Positions 1 to 9,957 are shown, numbered from the stretch's first letter. The stretch: DNA of 64,000 nucleotides from Doryteuthis pealeii (GCA_023376005.1 CM042157.1:15467334-15531333), one strand, 5' to 3'. The notes: generated by a model not told the origin, from the letters alone. Made by a program: numbers and translations.

Positions 1-267
1 TCTCTCTTATAGTATGTGGCCTACCATAAAAAGCATATTATAAGGTTATAATAATAACTGCTAACCCTAATCCCTAACCCTAACCTTATTTTAGAATTTT
101 AGAATGAAATAGATCTCTGATTCATGTAAATTATGGATAAATTCTTTTTTAATTATTATTAATTACTATACACAACTTATAACTGAATTGCATTTTTTTT
201 AAATTAAATATATGTGAAAAATAATTAGTTTCAATAAATTGGAATTCTGAATAATAATATAAAATTT
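1..267. other. AT-rich non-coding DNA
   Basis: No gene or recognisable element apart from a short telomere-like run at 61-85, made of about four imperfect CCCTAA units. The run is too short and degenerate to be a functional telomere. The rest is A/T-rich unique-looking sequence. Confidence 0.6.
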
Positions 268-706
268 TTTCTCTGAATGTTTGAGATGAGGCTTGATGAT
301 TAGTATTATCTGCGCTATTCGGACTATTGTCCCCATCTTCATTGTTATATGTACAACGTTTCGGTAGATGTGCCCTCCGGCCTTCTTCAGGTATTTCCTG
401 TCAGACTCGGGAACCTTCTTTTCGAATTCGGGAACCTTCTTGTTGTAATCGGGAACTTTCTTTTCGTAATCGGGATACCCCCGTGGACTGAATAAAGGGT
501 TAGGTTCAAAGTTTCGTGATGGCTCCCGATTACGACAAGAAGGTTCCCGATTACAAGAAGGTTCCCGAGTTCGAAAAGAAGGTTTTCGAGTCCGACAAGA
601 AATACCTTAAAGAGACCGGAGGGCACATCGGCCGAAACGTTGTACAGATAACAATGAAGATGAGGACAATAGTCCGAATAATGCAGATACTACTGATATA
701 AAAAAT
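268..706. repeat. Inverted-repeat (hairpin) element, copy 1
   Basis: Two long arms face each other: about 304-447 and 545-694. The right arm reads as the reverse complement of the left with some mismatches and a roughly 100-bp spacer. Near the centre, both arms carry a degenerate minisatellite with units of the type GTTCCCGAGTTCGAAAAGAAG. Toward the outside they carry a conserved block containing CGAAACGTTGTAC. Read on +, the right half is open and encodes a lysine-rich VPEFEKK-type repeat followed by a GRNVVQ-type tail, but there is no sign of a real gene. Close relatives lie at 15.03 and 52.30 kb. The architecture resembles the terminal parts of Penelope-like retroelements, an assignment that is inference only. 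Confidence 0.75.
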
Positions 707-1054
707 GTTTAGAAAAAACTAATTTTTGTATGTATTTCCCGACTCCTCCGAACGAGCGGGATGAGAATTTTCTATTTAGAAAATTGTCTATTCGTTACAA
801 TTAAGGGCACTTTGACAACAATAATTAAGAAAACTAATCACTTTCCTATGTTTCATTATGAGTTTTTGAGAATAATAAAAAATGGTTCAATTTTTTCACT
901 TATTTTCTTTTTTTTTTTTTTTTCCTTTTCCTCCAATATTGTTTACTCTTTCTATCTGTGGTTCGGTTGTTAACAAGACGGTCTCATAAAAAAATATATA
1001 TATAACATTATGCACACGCAGACAGTTACATATATATAGAGAACATTCTTTTTC
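707..1054. other. AT-rich non-coding DNA with poly-T
   Basis: Low-complexity AT-rich DNA with a long T run near 905-925. No coding or RNA feature is visible. Confidence 0.5.
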
Positions 1055-1199
1055 ACAGGCATCCATACACACACACATGCATACACACATACACACACAC
1101 ACGCACATACACACCACACACACACACACACACACACGCACGCACGCACGCACGCACGCACACGTACGCATACACACACACAAACACACACACATACAA
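1055..1199. repeat. (CA)n microsatellite with GCAC variants
   Basis: A long imperfect CA dinucleotide tract, with an internal block of CGCA tetranucleotides at about 1138-1160. Open frames on the minus strand that read as Cys/Val repeats are by-products of this tract. Confidence 0.95.
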
Positions 1200-1252
1200 G
1201 GTGTGTCAAGAAGGTATCGAGATTTTTAAAAACTTTCTGACACACCTTGTAT
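1194..1252. mobile_element. Tiny TA-flanked hairpin, mariner-like ends
   Basis: A perfect 15-bp inverted repeat: ATACAAGGTGTGTCA at 1194-1208 and its complement at 1238-1252. It encloses about 29 bp. The ends GGTGTGTCA and TGACACACC next to TA dinucleotides look like mariner-type terminal repeats. The similar motif GGTGTGTCAAAAA recurs at about 31.90 and 33.88 kb. It may be an internally deleted MITE; the superfamily is inferred from the end sequence alone. Confidence 0.5.
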
Positions 1253-1258
1253 TCTGAA

Positions 1259-1260
<2 letters not shown>

Positions 1261-1297
<37 letters not shown>
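1261..1297. repeat. (GACA)n microsatellite
   Basis: About nine consecutive GACA units, directly downstream of the hairpin at 1194-1252. Confidence 0.95.
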
Positions 1298-2793
1298 GAT
1301 GAGAGGAGGGAGAGAGATGTGGAAAATAGTCCAATTAAAAAAAATGAATACTTTTTTTTTTTTTTGATAACTGTTTTTCCTTAATTTATTTTACTTTAGC
1401 ATTTTTTTTTTATTTCATCTCACGAAACCCTTTTATCGTATTTTTAAGCGAATTCGTTTCAATTAAAATGTGAACAACTGCTAAATGCTCGTTTGGTTTC
1501 CTGATTTCCACTTTCCTCAAAGAAAATGTCTATTGCACTTTACTCGGGTGACATAACTTTTGAGCAGCTTTAAAAATATTCTTCATTTAAATTCCATTAT
1601 TATTACAAAAATCGATATAATCCTTTTTTTTTCAACGGAGGGTGAGGGGAGGAGCCTTTGATTACTTTTTAGTCTTCCACCTTGAAATAGTTATATTGCC
1701 CACATCCTCCATCTACCAAGAATTTGTTGAAGTATTTCAAGTGATCCTGATGGGAAAAAACAATTATAACGATTGTTTCTGGAAGGCAAAAAGTTCCTAG
1801 TAATAATCTTAATCAGAAGAAGAAGAAAAAAAAATTAGAATGGAATGATAGCATTATAATGATCTCTCTAAATGGGATCATTAGATTGGAATATCATTGT
1901 GGAAATGTTAATGATAATGAGTATAATACATAGGGAATGTTTTTGATAATCTCTTTATTTTTTTTATTTTTTTATTTTTTGGTTTCTTTTGTTTTACGGC
2001 ATATCAACCTCGGTGAGTCATTTAATGCCGATAAAGTTGTGAAATAAATTCATTCTTAATGCATAATACAATTTTGTTTATAAGCTCATGTTTTTCTATT
2101 TCATTAAAACTTAAATAATTGCGGAGAGCACACATTTTTGCTAGTGATTATAATTTATACCCCTCTCCTTTTCTTCCTAGCATTTGATACAAAGTTAAAG
2201 TAGTAGCAAAAATTATATTGTTAAAAATTCCCTTAACACATTAAATCGTTATTTTGTAGTATATATAAGTACAATTGCGTGTTATTCGTATGTAGATATG
2301 ATCAACAGTATTAATAATTGAGGTTTAAATAAAATCATGGAGAATGTGATGTTAATAACTAAGGGAATTGTGACTTGAGTAGTAATATAGTTTAGGTTAC
2401 AGACAGAAAAACACACAATCTCCATTTGACAAGAGAATTGTAGGACTGTATGCTATTGGTGTAAAACAAAAAAAACCCTCAAAAACACACTCTGTAGCAC
2501 ACCGGAAATATAACTGCTAATACTCAAAACGAAAACGTTTCCATCGCTTGTCTCAATCAAAAATATCATTTAATCTCACTTGTCTATGAAACATTCAGAC
2601 TTGATGGTAGGGGAGAAACCGTTACAATACACATGGGTGTCCATCTCCTTTTAATCAAAACATATCAACGATTTCTGATTAGATAAAGCTTCGAAAATAT
2701 CTGTTATCTTTTTTTAAATAATTATTTGTTTATATAGATATTATTTTCCTGTTTATATATGTCTAGAAATATGTATATCTGTATCTCATTTTC

Positions 2794-2795
<2 letters not shown>
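1298..2795. other. AT-rich non-coding DNA
   Basis: No gene seen. It contains poly-T/A runs (about 1350-1364, 1960-1980) and, at 2352-2433, a dispersed repeat annotated separately. Confidence 0.5.
2352..2433 (-). repeat. Dispersed repeat (GGAGATTGTGTGTTTTTC family)
   Basis: The reverse complement of this segment matches the last ~80 bases of the window (63,919-64,000) almost exactly, sharing the blocks GGAGATTGTGTGTTTTTC and TGTCTGTAAC. A more diverged relative in the + orientation is at 6039-6122 and 43,598-43,680. The family is unknown; it shows no terminal repeats or coding capacity here. Confidence 0.65.

Positions 2796-2879
<84 letters not shown>
2796..2879. repeat. Compound (TA)n(GA)n microsatellite
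   Basis: About 54 bp of alternating TA followed directly by about 30 bp of AG repeats. Confidence 0.95.
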
Positions 2880-2883
<4 letters not shown>

Positions 2884-3169
2884 TGTACATACATGAAAAT
2901 TAGATATCGCAAAAGATTTATACACACACGCGCAACCACATACACAAAACACCTAAAAATTCACAATGCCTTTTTTCGATACACACACTCACACACTCTC
3001 ATACTCACACCGTAAAAGAGAATATTTGACGTCATATTTCAAACCGTCCACTTTTTTCAGCGTCCTTTCTTCAGAATTCAAATTTTGAACAGACCGATAA
3101 ACAAGGACTATCACTTTCTTTTCTCGTTATTCTGTGATAAATTTGTTATCACTTCCATATACCAACAAA

Positions 3170-3205
3170 TGCCCTGAAGATGATCTAATTAATAGATCGA
3201 AACAC
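3170..3205 (+). ncRNA. Hammerhead-like core motif
   Basis: CTGAAGA (3174-3180) and GAAAC (3199-3203) bracket a 5-bp stem, GATCT/AGATC, with a 7-nt loop. That is the spacing of hammerhead core, stem II and core. One extra T sits between the first core strand and the stem, and I cannot confirm stems I and III or a cleavage triplet. The same layout occurs in the inverted-repeat elements at 15.24 kb. This may be a remnant of a Penelope-like element, some of which are known to carry hammerhead motifs. Confidence 0.3.
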
Positions 3206-3275
3206 TGCAGCGTCGGCCAATAAACTTACCACTCAACTTATTTAAACCTGTGTTTTTTCAATTTTCTTAATATAC

Positions 3276-3281
<6 letters not shown>

Positions 3282-3313
<32 letters not shown>

Positions 3314-3350
3314 TTTGTGTGTGTGTGTGTGTGTGTGCGTGCGTGTGTTT
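3282..3350. repeat. (TA)n(TG)n microsatellite
   Basis: TA repeats (about 3282-3306) followed by a TG-rich run (about 3317-3350). Confidence 0.95.
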
Positions 3351-3539
3351 GTCACGTTTTAAAACTAGAATTACAATTATCAGTTGTTATTATGTCTACT
3401 AAATTCAATGATTGTCGAAATTATCACTCGATGTAGTACATCAACTAGCTATATTATTTGCCATACGGCTGCAATATGTCCATAATATCATTGGTCATAC
3501 CCTCTCTTTTCTATTTTCTTATATTAACCTTTACCGAAA

Positions 3540-3720
3540 GAAAAACATATCTAATATAATATGAATCTATATTTAATATTATATCTATCTATAATATTTA
3601 TATAATATCACATATGATATGATAATATAATATGATATAACATATAACTATATAATATAATATCTATATAATATATAGTATCTATAATATCTATATAATA
3701 TAACATTTAATATAAAAGTA
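3540..3720. repeat. ATCTATAATAT-type AT-rich low complexity
   Basis: Degenerate AT-only repeat with recurring ATAATATC and TATAATAT words, lying just left of the start of copy A. Confidence 0.8.
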
Positions 3721-4149
3721 ATTGGTAATTTGCTTGAAGCATTGTTAAGTATGTTATAATATATTAATGATTTGAAGGCAATTACAATGCGTATAAAAAA
3801 TAAGAACAACAATATGTTATTTTTGTCTTATCGATTTCGAATATAATATCTATGAAGAGATAAAATTTTGTTCAGTAATTCATCCGATAGTTGCCAAAAA
3901 TTCGCTCTTAAATTCTTATTGACATTTCATACGTTATTTTTAAAAAATCTGATTAGACATTTTTTCTAAAAATCTATTACTCTATTAGCAAAAGAAATTC
4001 AATTGGTTAATAAACATAGTTTTTGAAATCTGCCTTCACATTTTCAGTATAAGGAGAAATATTAAAAAAGAGTCTATAATAATTAGTTATTTCATTTATT
4101 ATTTTGAAAGTTTCAATTAGATCATCTCTTATTCGTCTTTCTAGTAAAG

Positions 4150-4745
4150 GAGTTGTAATGACAAACGATAACACGATAGACTTTGAAAAGCTTTATTCTA
4201 CTTAGAATAATTGGTACACTTATGAGAGTTATATAGTCTTAGTATTCACTAGAGAGTTCCTCCAAAGGGAGGTAATCATAAAATAGGAAGAGGTAACTCT
4301 CAATTACAAATGAAACACGATAGACTTGGAAAGCTTTATTCTACTTAGAATAATTGGTACACTATTGAGAGTTTTATATAGTCTAGTATTCACTAGACAG
4401 TTCTCCAAAGTGGAGGTAATCATAAAATAGGGGAGGCTACTCTCAATTACAAATGATAACACCAATGGACTTTGGAAAGCTTTATTCTACTTCGAATAAT
4501 TGGTACACTTATGAGGAGTTTATATAGTCTAGTATTAACTAGAGAGTTCTCCAAAGGGGAGGTAATCATAAATTAGGGGAGGTAACTCTCAATTACAAAT
4601 GATAACATCAATAGACTTTGGAAAGCTTTATTCTACTTCGAATAATTGGTACACTTATTGAGAGTTTATATAGTCTAGTATTCACTAGAGAATTCTCCAA
4701 AGGAGAGGTAATCATAGATTAGGGGTGGTAACTCTCAAATACTTA
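4150..4745. repeat. ~146-bp tandem repeat, four units
   Basis: The anchor GCTTTATTCTACTT recurs at about 4190, 4333, 4479 and 4625, giving periods of 143-146 bp. Each unit also contains TATATAGTCT, an AGTATT...CACTAGAGAG block and GGTAATCATA. Copy B has about three noisy units at 41.84-42.31 kb. A single diverged unit head in opposite orientation lies at 19.10-19.19 kb, so the array probably arose from a dispersed element. Confidence 0.9.
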
Positions 4746-5589
4746 ACATAGTAGTGAATCCTATTTTTTCTAATCTTTCCCTGTTATTTTAATTGTTTAC
4801 TCTTTTTTTATTATTTGATCATTGGATAAGCGAGGATATCAGACTTTCGATTTTTCAGATCATTTTTTAAAACTCTCTTGCTAAATTATACAAAGTAACT
4901 TTATTGTTTTATGAGATTAACGACAAAGTATTCATCACTTGTAAACACTTAAAGGTTCTCAAAATTTAAACAGCTTTTTTTTTCATTTGCTGTTTGTATA
5001 ATGCCATCAGTTGCATGTCCTTTCCAACGATGATAGAAGAAATAATAGCAAAGAAAAATGGCTTCCACATGAACATAAACAATCGAACAGCGGCCAATAT
5101 TTAAACACGTGTTTTCTTTTTCTCTCTCTTCTTGTTCAATACAGAAGAGGCAGTTTACATTTATTTCATTTATCTATTTTTGCCAAGAATACAACTAGCG
5201 AAGTAAAAATTGATTTGTTGGATCAGTGAAATACGTCTACATCGATATCTGGAATTAGGGAAAGCCTATCTTTGATTAGATGTAGCAATCGTATATCCCG
5301 CCCAGTAGTTCTGGCGCTCATATTTAACCTACAGACCTGCAGCACGATAAGCAGTGGCGTGCTAACATCGCCATCCTTAAGAGCCTGATCTGGCACCTCC
5401 TCCATTGACCAATAAATACTAAATCAGTTTTTTTCAAAGCTTTACCTATTTTCAAGGGGTTGGTAAATATATAAACAGTATCCAACTTTTAAAAAAAATT
5501 GTCTGTTGTTCTCATGTAATTTGTACATCATTAAAAATATTTCTTCATCAATATATTTTGCTAGTTTACTTTATAAATAAACTAGAAGG
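4746..5589. other. Non-coding, AT-rich
   Basis: No gene identified. Open frames of 60-72 codons at 5011-5405 have no recognisable domain and are disrupted by indels in copy B (about 42.56-42.97 kb). Confidence 0.5.
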
Positions 5590-5945
5590 GGGGATTAAAA
5601 AGGTAGTCTCGCAGATCCATTATTGTTTAACCGCAAGTGTTATCCTTGCAGGATACCCCATTAAAATCCCGATGTAAAAAATACCTTGCGTTGGTCCAGA
5701 CACTCTAAAAAGAAAAATTAATTCAAAATAATAAATGGAAAAAAAGAATCCATGCTGTAATCACTTAAATTTCATTTTTTAATTATCTTCACGAATATAA
5801 ATCAAATCTTCATAATTTTTGCTCAAAAAGCAAAATCTTGTGATAGTGAATGTTTATACATATTTACTTTGTCATTAATTGTTTCATTTTCATAGTTTCC
5901 TCCGGACATACATAAACACAAATTGCCCTTTATATATGTATAAAT
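5590..5945 (+). repeat. Dispersed ~350-bp repeat, member a
   Basis: Shares an ordered set of blocks with 9110-9595 and 9630-9885: a GCAGATCCATTATT-type start, a CCCCATTAAAATCCC box, then ATATAAATCAAATCTT and finally TTTCCTCCGGACATACA with TGCCCTTTA. The family is unrecognised. No open frame or terminal inverted repeat is seen. Confidence 0.75.
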
Positions 5946-6038
5946 GATTTATGTTAGAATCAGATTCAATTTAGAATCAATCGTGTTACATTTAGAATCA
6001 ATAGTTGTTTCAGTTTCTATTCTTGCTTTAAAATCTAT

Positions 6039-6122
6039 TAATAATGGAGATTCGCTTCCGTTTTTTGTCTGTAACAAAAATTACGTCACTGCTTACGTCA
6101 CATTACCCAAAATCGTCATAAC
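6039..6122 (+). repeat. Diverged GGAGATT...CTGTAAC repeat
   Basis: AATAATGGAGATTCG followed by TTTTTTGTCTGTAAC resembles the repeat at 2352-2433 and at the window end, but diverges in its second half, which is rich in TTACGTCA words. Confidence 0.5.
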
Positions 6123-6150
6123 ATAGAATAAAATGTATTCTACGATTTTT

Positions 6151-6208
6151 GGCATGTTCAAATCTTGAGTGTATTTATTCAATAAATACACTCAAAATTT
6201 GAATATGC
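6151..6208. repeat. 28-bp near-perfect hairpin, absent from copy B
   Basis: The arms 6152-6179 and 6181-6208 are reverse complements with few mismatches and a 1-nt spacer. Copy B (about 43,680-43,712) has only the right arm. The DNA just upstream of the left arm (6132-6151) is also a partial inverse of 6103-6130. Confidence 0.8.
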
Positions 6209-6687
6209 AACATTAGACAGTCCTCATTGTTTTTTAAAACAAGTTTTAATAAATTCATGACTGGTATTATATATCTATATATAGTTTGTTTTATTTTAAT
6301 ACATATTTAAAGTTTACATTTCAAATTGTTTTATTTTTTAATCCTTTAATGAATTTGATGATTTTACTTACTTAGGGTACAAACTCGCTGACATTGAGTT
6401 TTTTTCTCCCACCCCTCAGGCAATATGTTTCAAAAATCTATTTTTACATCGCCCAGAGGGTGTTTTTTTAAAATTTTGTACTAGTTGGTATAATGAGCAA
6501 TATGATTTTTTGCTATTTTTTTTTTTCAGATAATTTAAGATAATCTGGTATTCTAAGCTTATCATATTCTCATTTTGACTCTAAACCACTTCCTGTGGTG
6601 AGACTCCAATTCCGGAAGTTTACGAGACCGTGGAATCATTCTTTCATGATCATTACACTCAGATCCATTATGACTTGGTGTGGTATT
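6209..6687. other. AT-rich non-coding DNA
   Basis: Nothing recognisable beyond poly-T/A runs. Homologous to 43.71-44.19 kb. Confidence 0.5.
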
Positions 6688-6815
6688 ATGTATTTACCCA
6701 ACCCCTCCGCAACAAACAGGATGCAACACAGTGTTAATTTTTCAGTGGAGTACAGCTAGTTTGAATTCAGGGTGTTCCTTCTCCTAGACTGGTTGAGTTA
6801 GTTTTGTAAATACAA
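6688..6815 (-). mobile_element. Truncated SINE (family S1), 3' part
   Basis: The tail-proximal half of the S1 SINE on the minus strand: ACCCAACCCCTCCGCA, then GTTTGAATTCAG and CTCCTAGACTGGTT. The tRNA-like head is missing. The break lies just beside the MITE at 6818. Confidence 0.8.
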
Positions 6816-6817
6816 AT

Positions 6818-7159
6818 TACCGTATTTGACGGCATATAAGACGCACGGACATATAAGACGCACCCTCATTTCAGCAGGTCAGATTCAGGGAAAAGGTTTT
6901 TAGTGTATTTAAGCATATATTGTTGAAAACAGTCTAGCTGTGCATTACACAAGTAGAAACATAGCTGTATAAAAGCAATTTGGCAGTTTAGGGTAGGTAC
7001 AAGTACTGAGCAAAAGCTGGGTTAGTGAGCATCATAGAGAAGATTAGCATAGGTCTACGGGAGGTCTCATACTTTACCTACGATGTATAAGACGCAGGGC
7101 AATTTTTTGAGACAAAATTTTGGGAAAAAAGTGCCTTGTATATGCCGTCAAATACGGTA
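6818..7159. mobile_element. TA-flanked MITE with CCGTATTTGACGG ends
   Basis: Terminal inverted repeats CCGTATTTGACGGCATATAA (from 6820) and its complement ending at 7157 (TATATGCCGTCAAATACGG), bounded on both sides by TA. Near the ends, both sides carry TATAAGACGCA. Length is about 340 bp with no coding capacity, so it is a non-autonomous DNA transposon. A TA target fits Tc1/mariner-like or ISL2EU-like mobilisation, but the superfamily is not established. Copy B has it at 44,316-44,658 in the same place, so it predates the A/B split. Confidence 0.85.
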
Positions 7160-7459
7160 CGTGTTTTGTAAAAAGTGAAACTGCCGGTAACTTTTGCATC
7201 GATTTAATAAGATGATAAACTTTAAAAGTTTTATTTTTATCTCTTGCTGTAAAACTTGTCAATGTCTCTCGAGAATATAATTCATTATTGGCATACAAGA
7301 TGTCAATTTAATCTTGACATAAATCATTCTACAACCGAAGGCTCAACTTCTCGAACTCAATATATTTTAACCTTACGTTTGTTTGAACATTGTACATAGG
7401 CGATATAGGTAGAATGAAAAGTCAGGGATTAAGCCATGCCTTACTTTCAGAATAGTAGT
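7160..7459. other. Non-coding, unique
   Basis: No feature recognised. The 74-codon minus-strand frame spanning 7074-7298 runs from the MITE end into this region and has no domain. Confidence 0.45.
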
Positions 7460-7696
7460 AAAGTAAAGTCGTCGGGTGGCCTGAAGTCGGTATCAGCGAG
7501 AGAGTCTATCCTTTTTTCACTAGCGCTAGACCAAGGAGATTATTTCAGCAACTCTGATGGAGCGCTACACCTACCATCAGCTCCTCAGTTTACCGCACAC
7601 ATCCCTGTGCTACGCGTACGCTGTTGGCCAGGGCCGGTATCGAACCCGGAATCTTGCGGTTCCAAGTCAGCCGCTCTATCGACTGAGCTACTGAAT
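7460..7696 (-). mobile_element. tRNA-derived SINE, family S2
   Basis: Minus strand. The head is near 7696 (TAGCTCAGTCGATAGAGCGG) with box B GGTTCGATACCGG. The body contains CAGCGTA-, GGGATGTGTGCGGTAAA- and GGAGATTG-type blocks. The 3' end is CGACTTTACTTTA near 7460. Same family as 8113-8361. The 127-codon frame across it is an artefact of the SINE. Confidence 0.9.
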
Positions 7697-7798
7697 GTAT
7701 TGCTGATGATTTTACAGTACAAATATATTGGAAATCAAGACGAAATCAAGTTTAGTTTTAAAATATACTTACTATACTATATACTATACTATATTGGA

Positions 7799-8090
7799 AG
7801 CGCGTGGTGTAATGGTTAAAGTCATGGGAAATGGACTCGTCGACCCGAGTTCAAATCCTGGATGTGGTAATTGCATTTCACTTAGCGCTAATATCCTTGG
7901 GAAAGGTATGAATCCTACTCTTCCTCCAGCTATGGATAAATAGTAGGGCAGACTGGGCTCTTTAACCGTGGTTAGGCAACCAGTCTAGGAGAAGGAAAAC
8001 TCTGAATTGAAACCTGTTAAACTCCGCTTAAGAAATTGACCTTGTGTCACATCCTGCTCGTGCGGAGGGGTTGGTAAATATATATATACT
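7799..8090 (+). mobile_element. tRNA-derived SINE, family S1, full length
   Basis: The tRNA-like head GCGCGTGGTGTAATGGTTAA (A box) is followed by box B GAGTTCAAATCC at about 7848. The body is typical: TTAGCGCTAATATCCTTGGG, then AACCAGTCTAGGAGAAGG and CTGCTCGTGCGGAGGGGTTG. The tail is TAAATATATATA. It is embedded between ATACT repeats (7766-7795 and after 8090), so the target duplication cannot be resolved. Confidence 0.9.
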
Positions 8091-8112
8091 ATACTATATA
8101 CTATATTATAAA

Positions 8113-8361
8113 GGGCCGGGTTAGCTCAGTCGGTAGAGCGTTCGGCTAGAAACCACAAGGTTCCTAGTTCGATACCGGTCCTCGCCAACTCAGCGTATGA
8201 GTAGCATAGGGATATGTGTGGTAAAGTAAGGAGCTGATGATAGGTGTGAGGCTCCACCTCAGACGCCAAAACAATCTCCTTGGTCTAGCGCTATTGAAAA
8301 GGGGATAGACTCCCTCGCTGATTGGCTGATACCGACTTTAGGCCGCCCCGACGACTTTACT
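8113..8361 (+). mobile_element. tRNA-derived SINE, family S2, full length
   Basis: Head GGTTAGCTCAGTCGGTAGAG, box B GTTCGATACCGG, body as in the other S2 copies, 3' end GACGACTTTACTT running straight into the ATACT satellite. It lies 22 bp after an S1 SINE in the same orientation. Confidence 0.92.
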
Positions 8362-8956
8362 TATACTATATTTATACTATACTATACTTACATACTTATA
8401 CTATACTATAGATACTTACAATACTATATACTATACTTACAATACTATATACTATATATACTATACTATACTATAATATACTATACAATACTATATACTA
8501 TACTATATACTATACTATACTATACTTACAATACTATACTATATACTATATACTATACTATACTACTATACTATATACTATACTATATATACTATACATA
8601 CTATACTATACTATACTATTACACTTACAATATATTATACTATACTATATACTATATTATACTATACAATTACAAATACTATAATACTATACTATACTTA
8701 CATACTATATACTATACTAATATACTATACTATACTATACTTACAATACTATATATATACTACTATACTATACTATATATACTATACTATACTATACTTA
8801 TACTAATACTATACTATATACTATACTACAATACTATATAATATACTATATACTATATTATACTATACTATACTATACTTATACTATAAACTATAGTATA
8901 TACTATATTATACTATACTATACTATACTTACAATACTATATACTATATTATATAC
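8362..8956. repeat. (ATACT)n satellite
   Basis: About 595 bp of imperfect TATACTATACTATACTTACA repeats. It starts exactly at the 3' end of the S2 SINE, so the SINE tail probably seeded it. Copy B has about 440 bp at 45,853-46,293. Confidence 0.95.
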
Positions 8957-9109
8957 TCCTGCCGATGACAGTATTTATTTTTGAACAGCTGAATAATCTA
9001 AGATTAAATTGCGTGATTTCAGAAATAATGGTAATAAAAAGAGGGAATTTTTTAGAAACTTACGGATAAATTACTTAACATGTGTATATTAATACGTCGT
9101 CTGAGTAGA

Positions 9110-9454
9110 GAAGGGATTTTTCAAAAGTTATTCTCGCAGATCCATTATTACTTATCGCGAGTGAGATCCTCGCTTGTTGCCCCATAAAAAATCACCACGG
9201 AAATATATAACCATATAGTAAGAAATTTCCATTCAATGATTTACAATTTTTTAAAAGAGTAAGATATAAATGATGCAATTAATTCAATCAAGCAATATAT
9301 TTCAAAGCGAAAAAAGAAAAGAAAAGATAAACAAAATAACATGCAAATGACTTTCCTTTCTGTTACTTTTCAAATTTGAATTTTTGAATATCTTCCCGAA
9401 TATAAACCAAATCTTCATTATTCATGCCCCAAAACCAAGCCCTGGTGATATTTA

Positions 9455-9511
<57 letters not shown>

Positions 9512-9595
9512 ATAACTTTGTGGTCAATTGTTTTATTTTCGAAGTTTCCTCGGACATACAGATGCACACAACTGCCCTTTAAATATGTACTAGAA
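9110..9595 (+). repeat. Dispersed repeat, member b, with internal (TA)n
   Basis: The second member of the family seen at 5590: CTCGCAGATCCATTATTACT, TTGCCCCATAAAAAATC, AATATAAACCAAATCTTC, TTTCCTCGGACATACA, CTGCCCTTTAAATATGTA. A TA tract (about 9457-9513) interrupts it. Confidence 0.75.
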
Positions 9596-9629
9596 GCGGC
9601 CACCCGGCATCGCCAGGGTAGAGGGGGGA

Positions 9630-9885
9630 AGTTTTTTTTTAAGATAGTCCTGTGGAATCATTATTACTCAATCGTGAGCTGGATCCTCTCCGGGTGCCCC
9701 ATTAAAATCCCCATGTAAAAAAAACACCTTGCATTGATCCAGCCACTCTGAAAATAAACTCTGAAAATAAACTACTATTCAAAATATTCAATGCAAAACA
9801 ATACTCCATTCTGTTATCATTTAAAATTCCTTTTTTAATGCTTTTCATAAATGTAAATCAAATCTTTATTATTTTTGCTCAAAAA
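9630..9885 (+). repeat. Dispersed repeat, member c
   Basis: The third member: CATTATTACTCAATCGTGAG, GGTGCCCCATTAAAATCCCC, ATGTAAATCAAATC, TTTTTGCTCAAAAA. It follows member b after a GGCCACCCGGCATCGCCAGG block, and it lacks the 3' third. Confidence 0.75.
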
Positions 9886-9957
9886 CTAGTGAAAAGGGGA
9901 TAGACTCCCTCGCTTTCTGGCTGATACCTACTTTAGGCCGCCTCGTCCACTTTACTT
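9886..9957 (+). mobile_element. 5'-truncated SINE S2 tail
   Basis: Only the last ~70 bp of S2 (CTAGTGAAAAGGGGATAGAC through CCACTTTACTTGCTC). It is fused directly to the end of dispersed repeat c. The same junction exists in copy B (47,206-47,278). Confidence 0.8.

Noticed and set aside
61..85. Telomeric repeat at the left edge
   Set aside because: Only about four imperfect CCCTAA units, followed by ordinary AT-rich DNA.
4150..4745. CRISPR-like array
   Set aside because: Whole units repeat without unique spacers and the genome is eukaryotic; it is a tandem satellite.
7436..7943. Overlapping frames of 71-127 codons
   Set aside because: They lie across SINEs S2 and S1.
8113..8190. Possible tRNA gene
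   Set aside because: A and B boxes are SINE heads followed by a conserved SINE body; acceptor stem pairing is absent, and the same applies to all other heads here.
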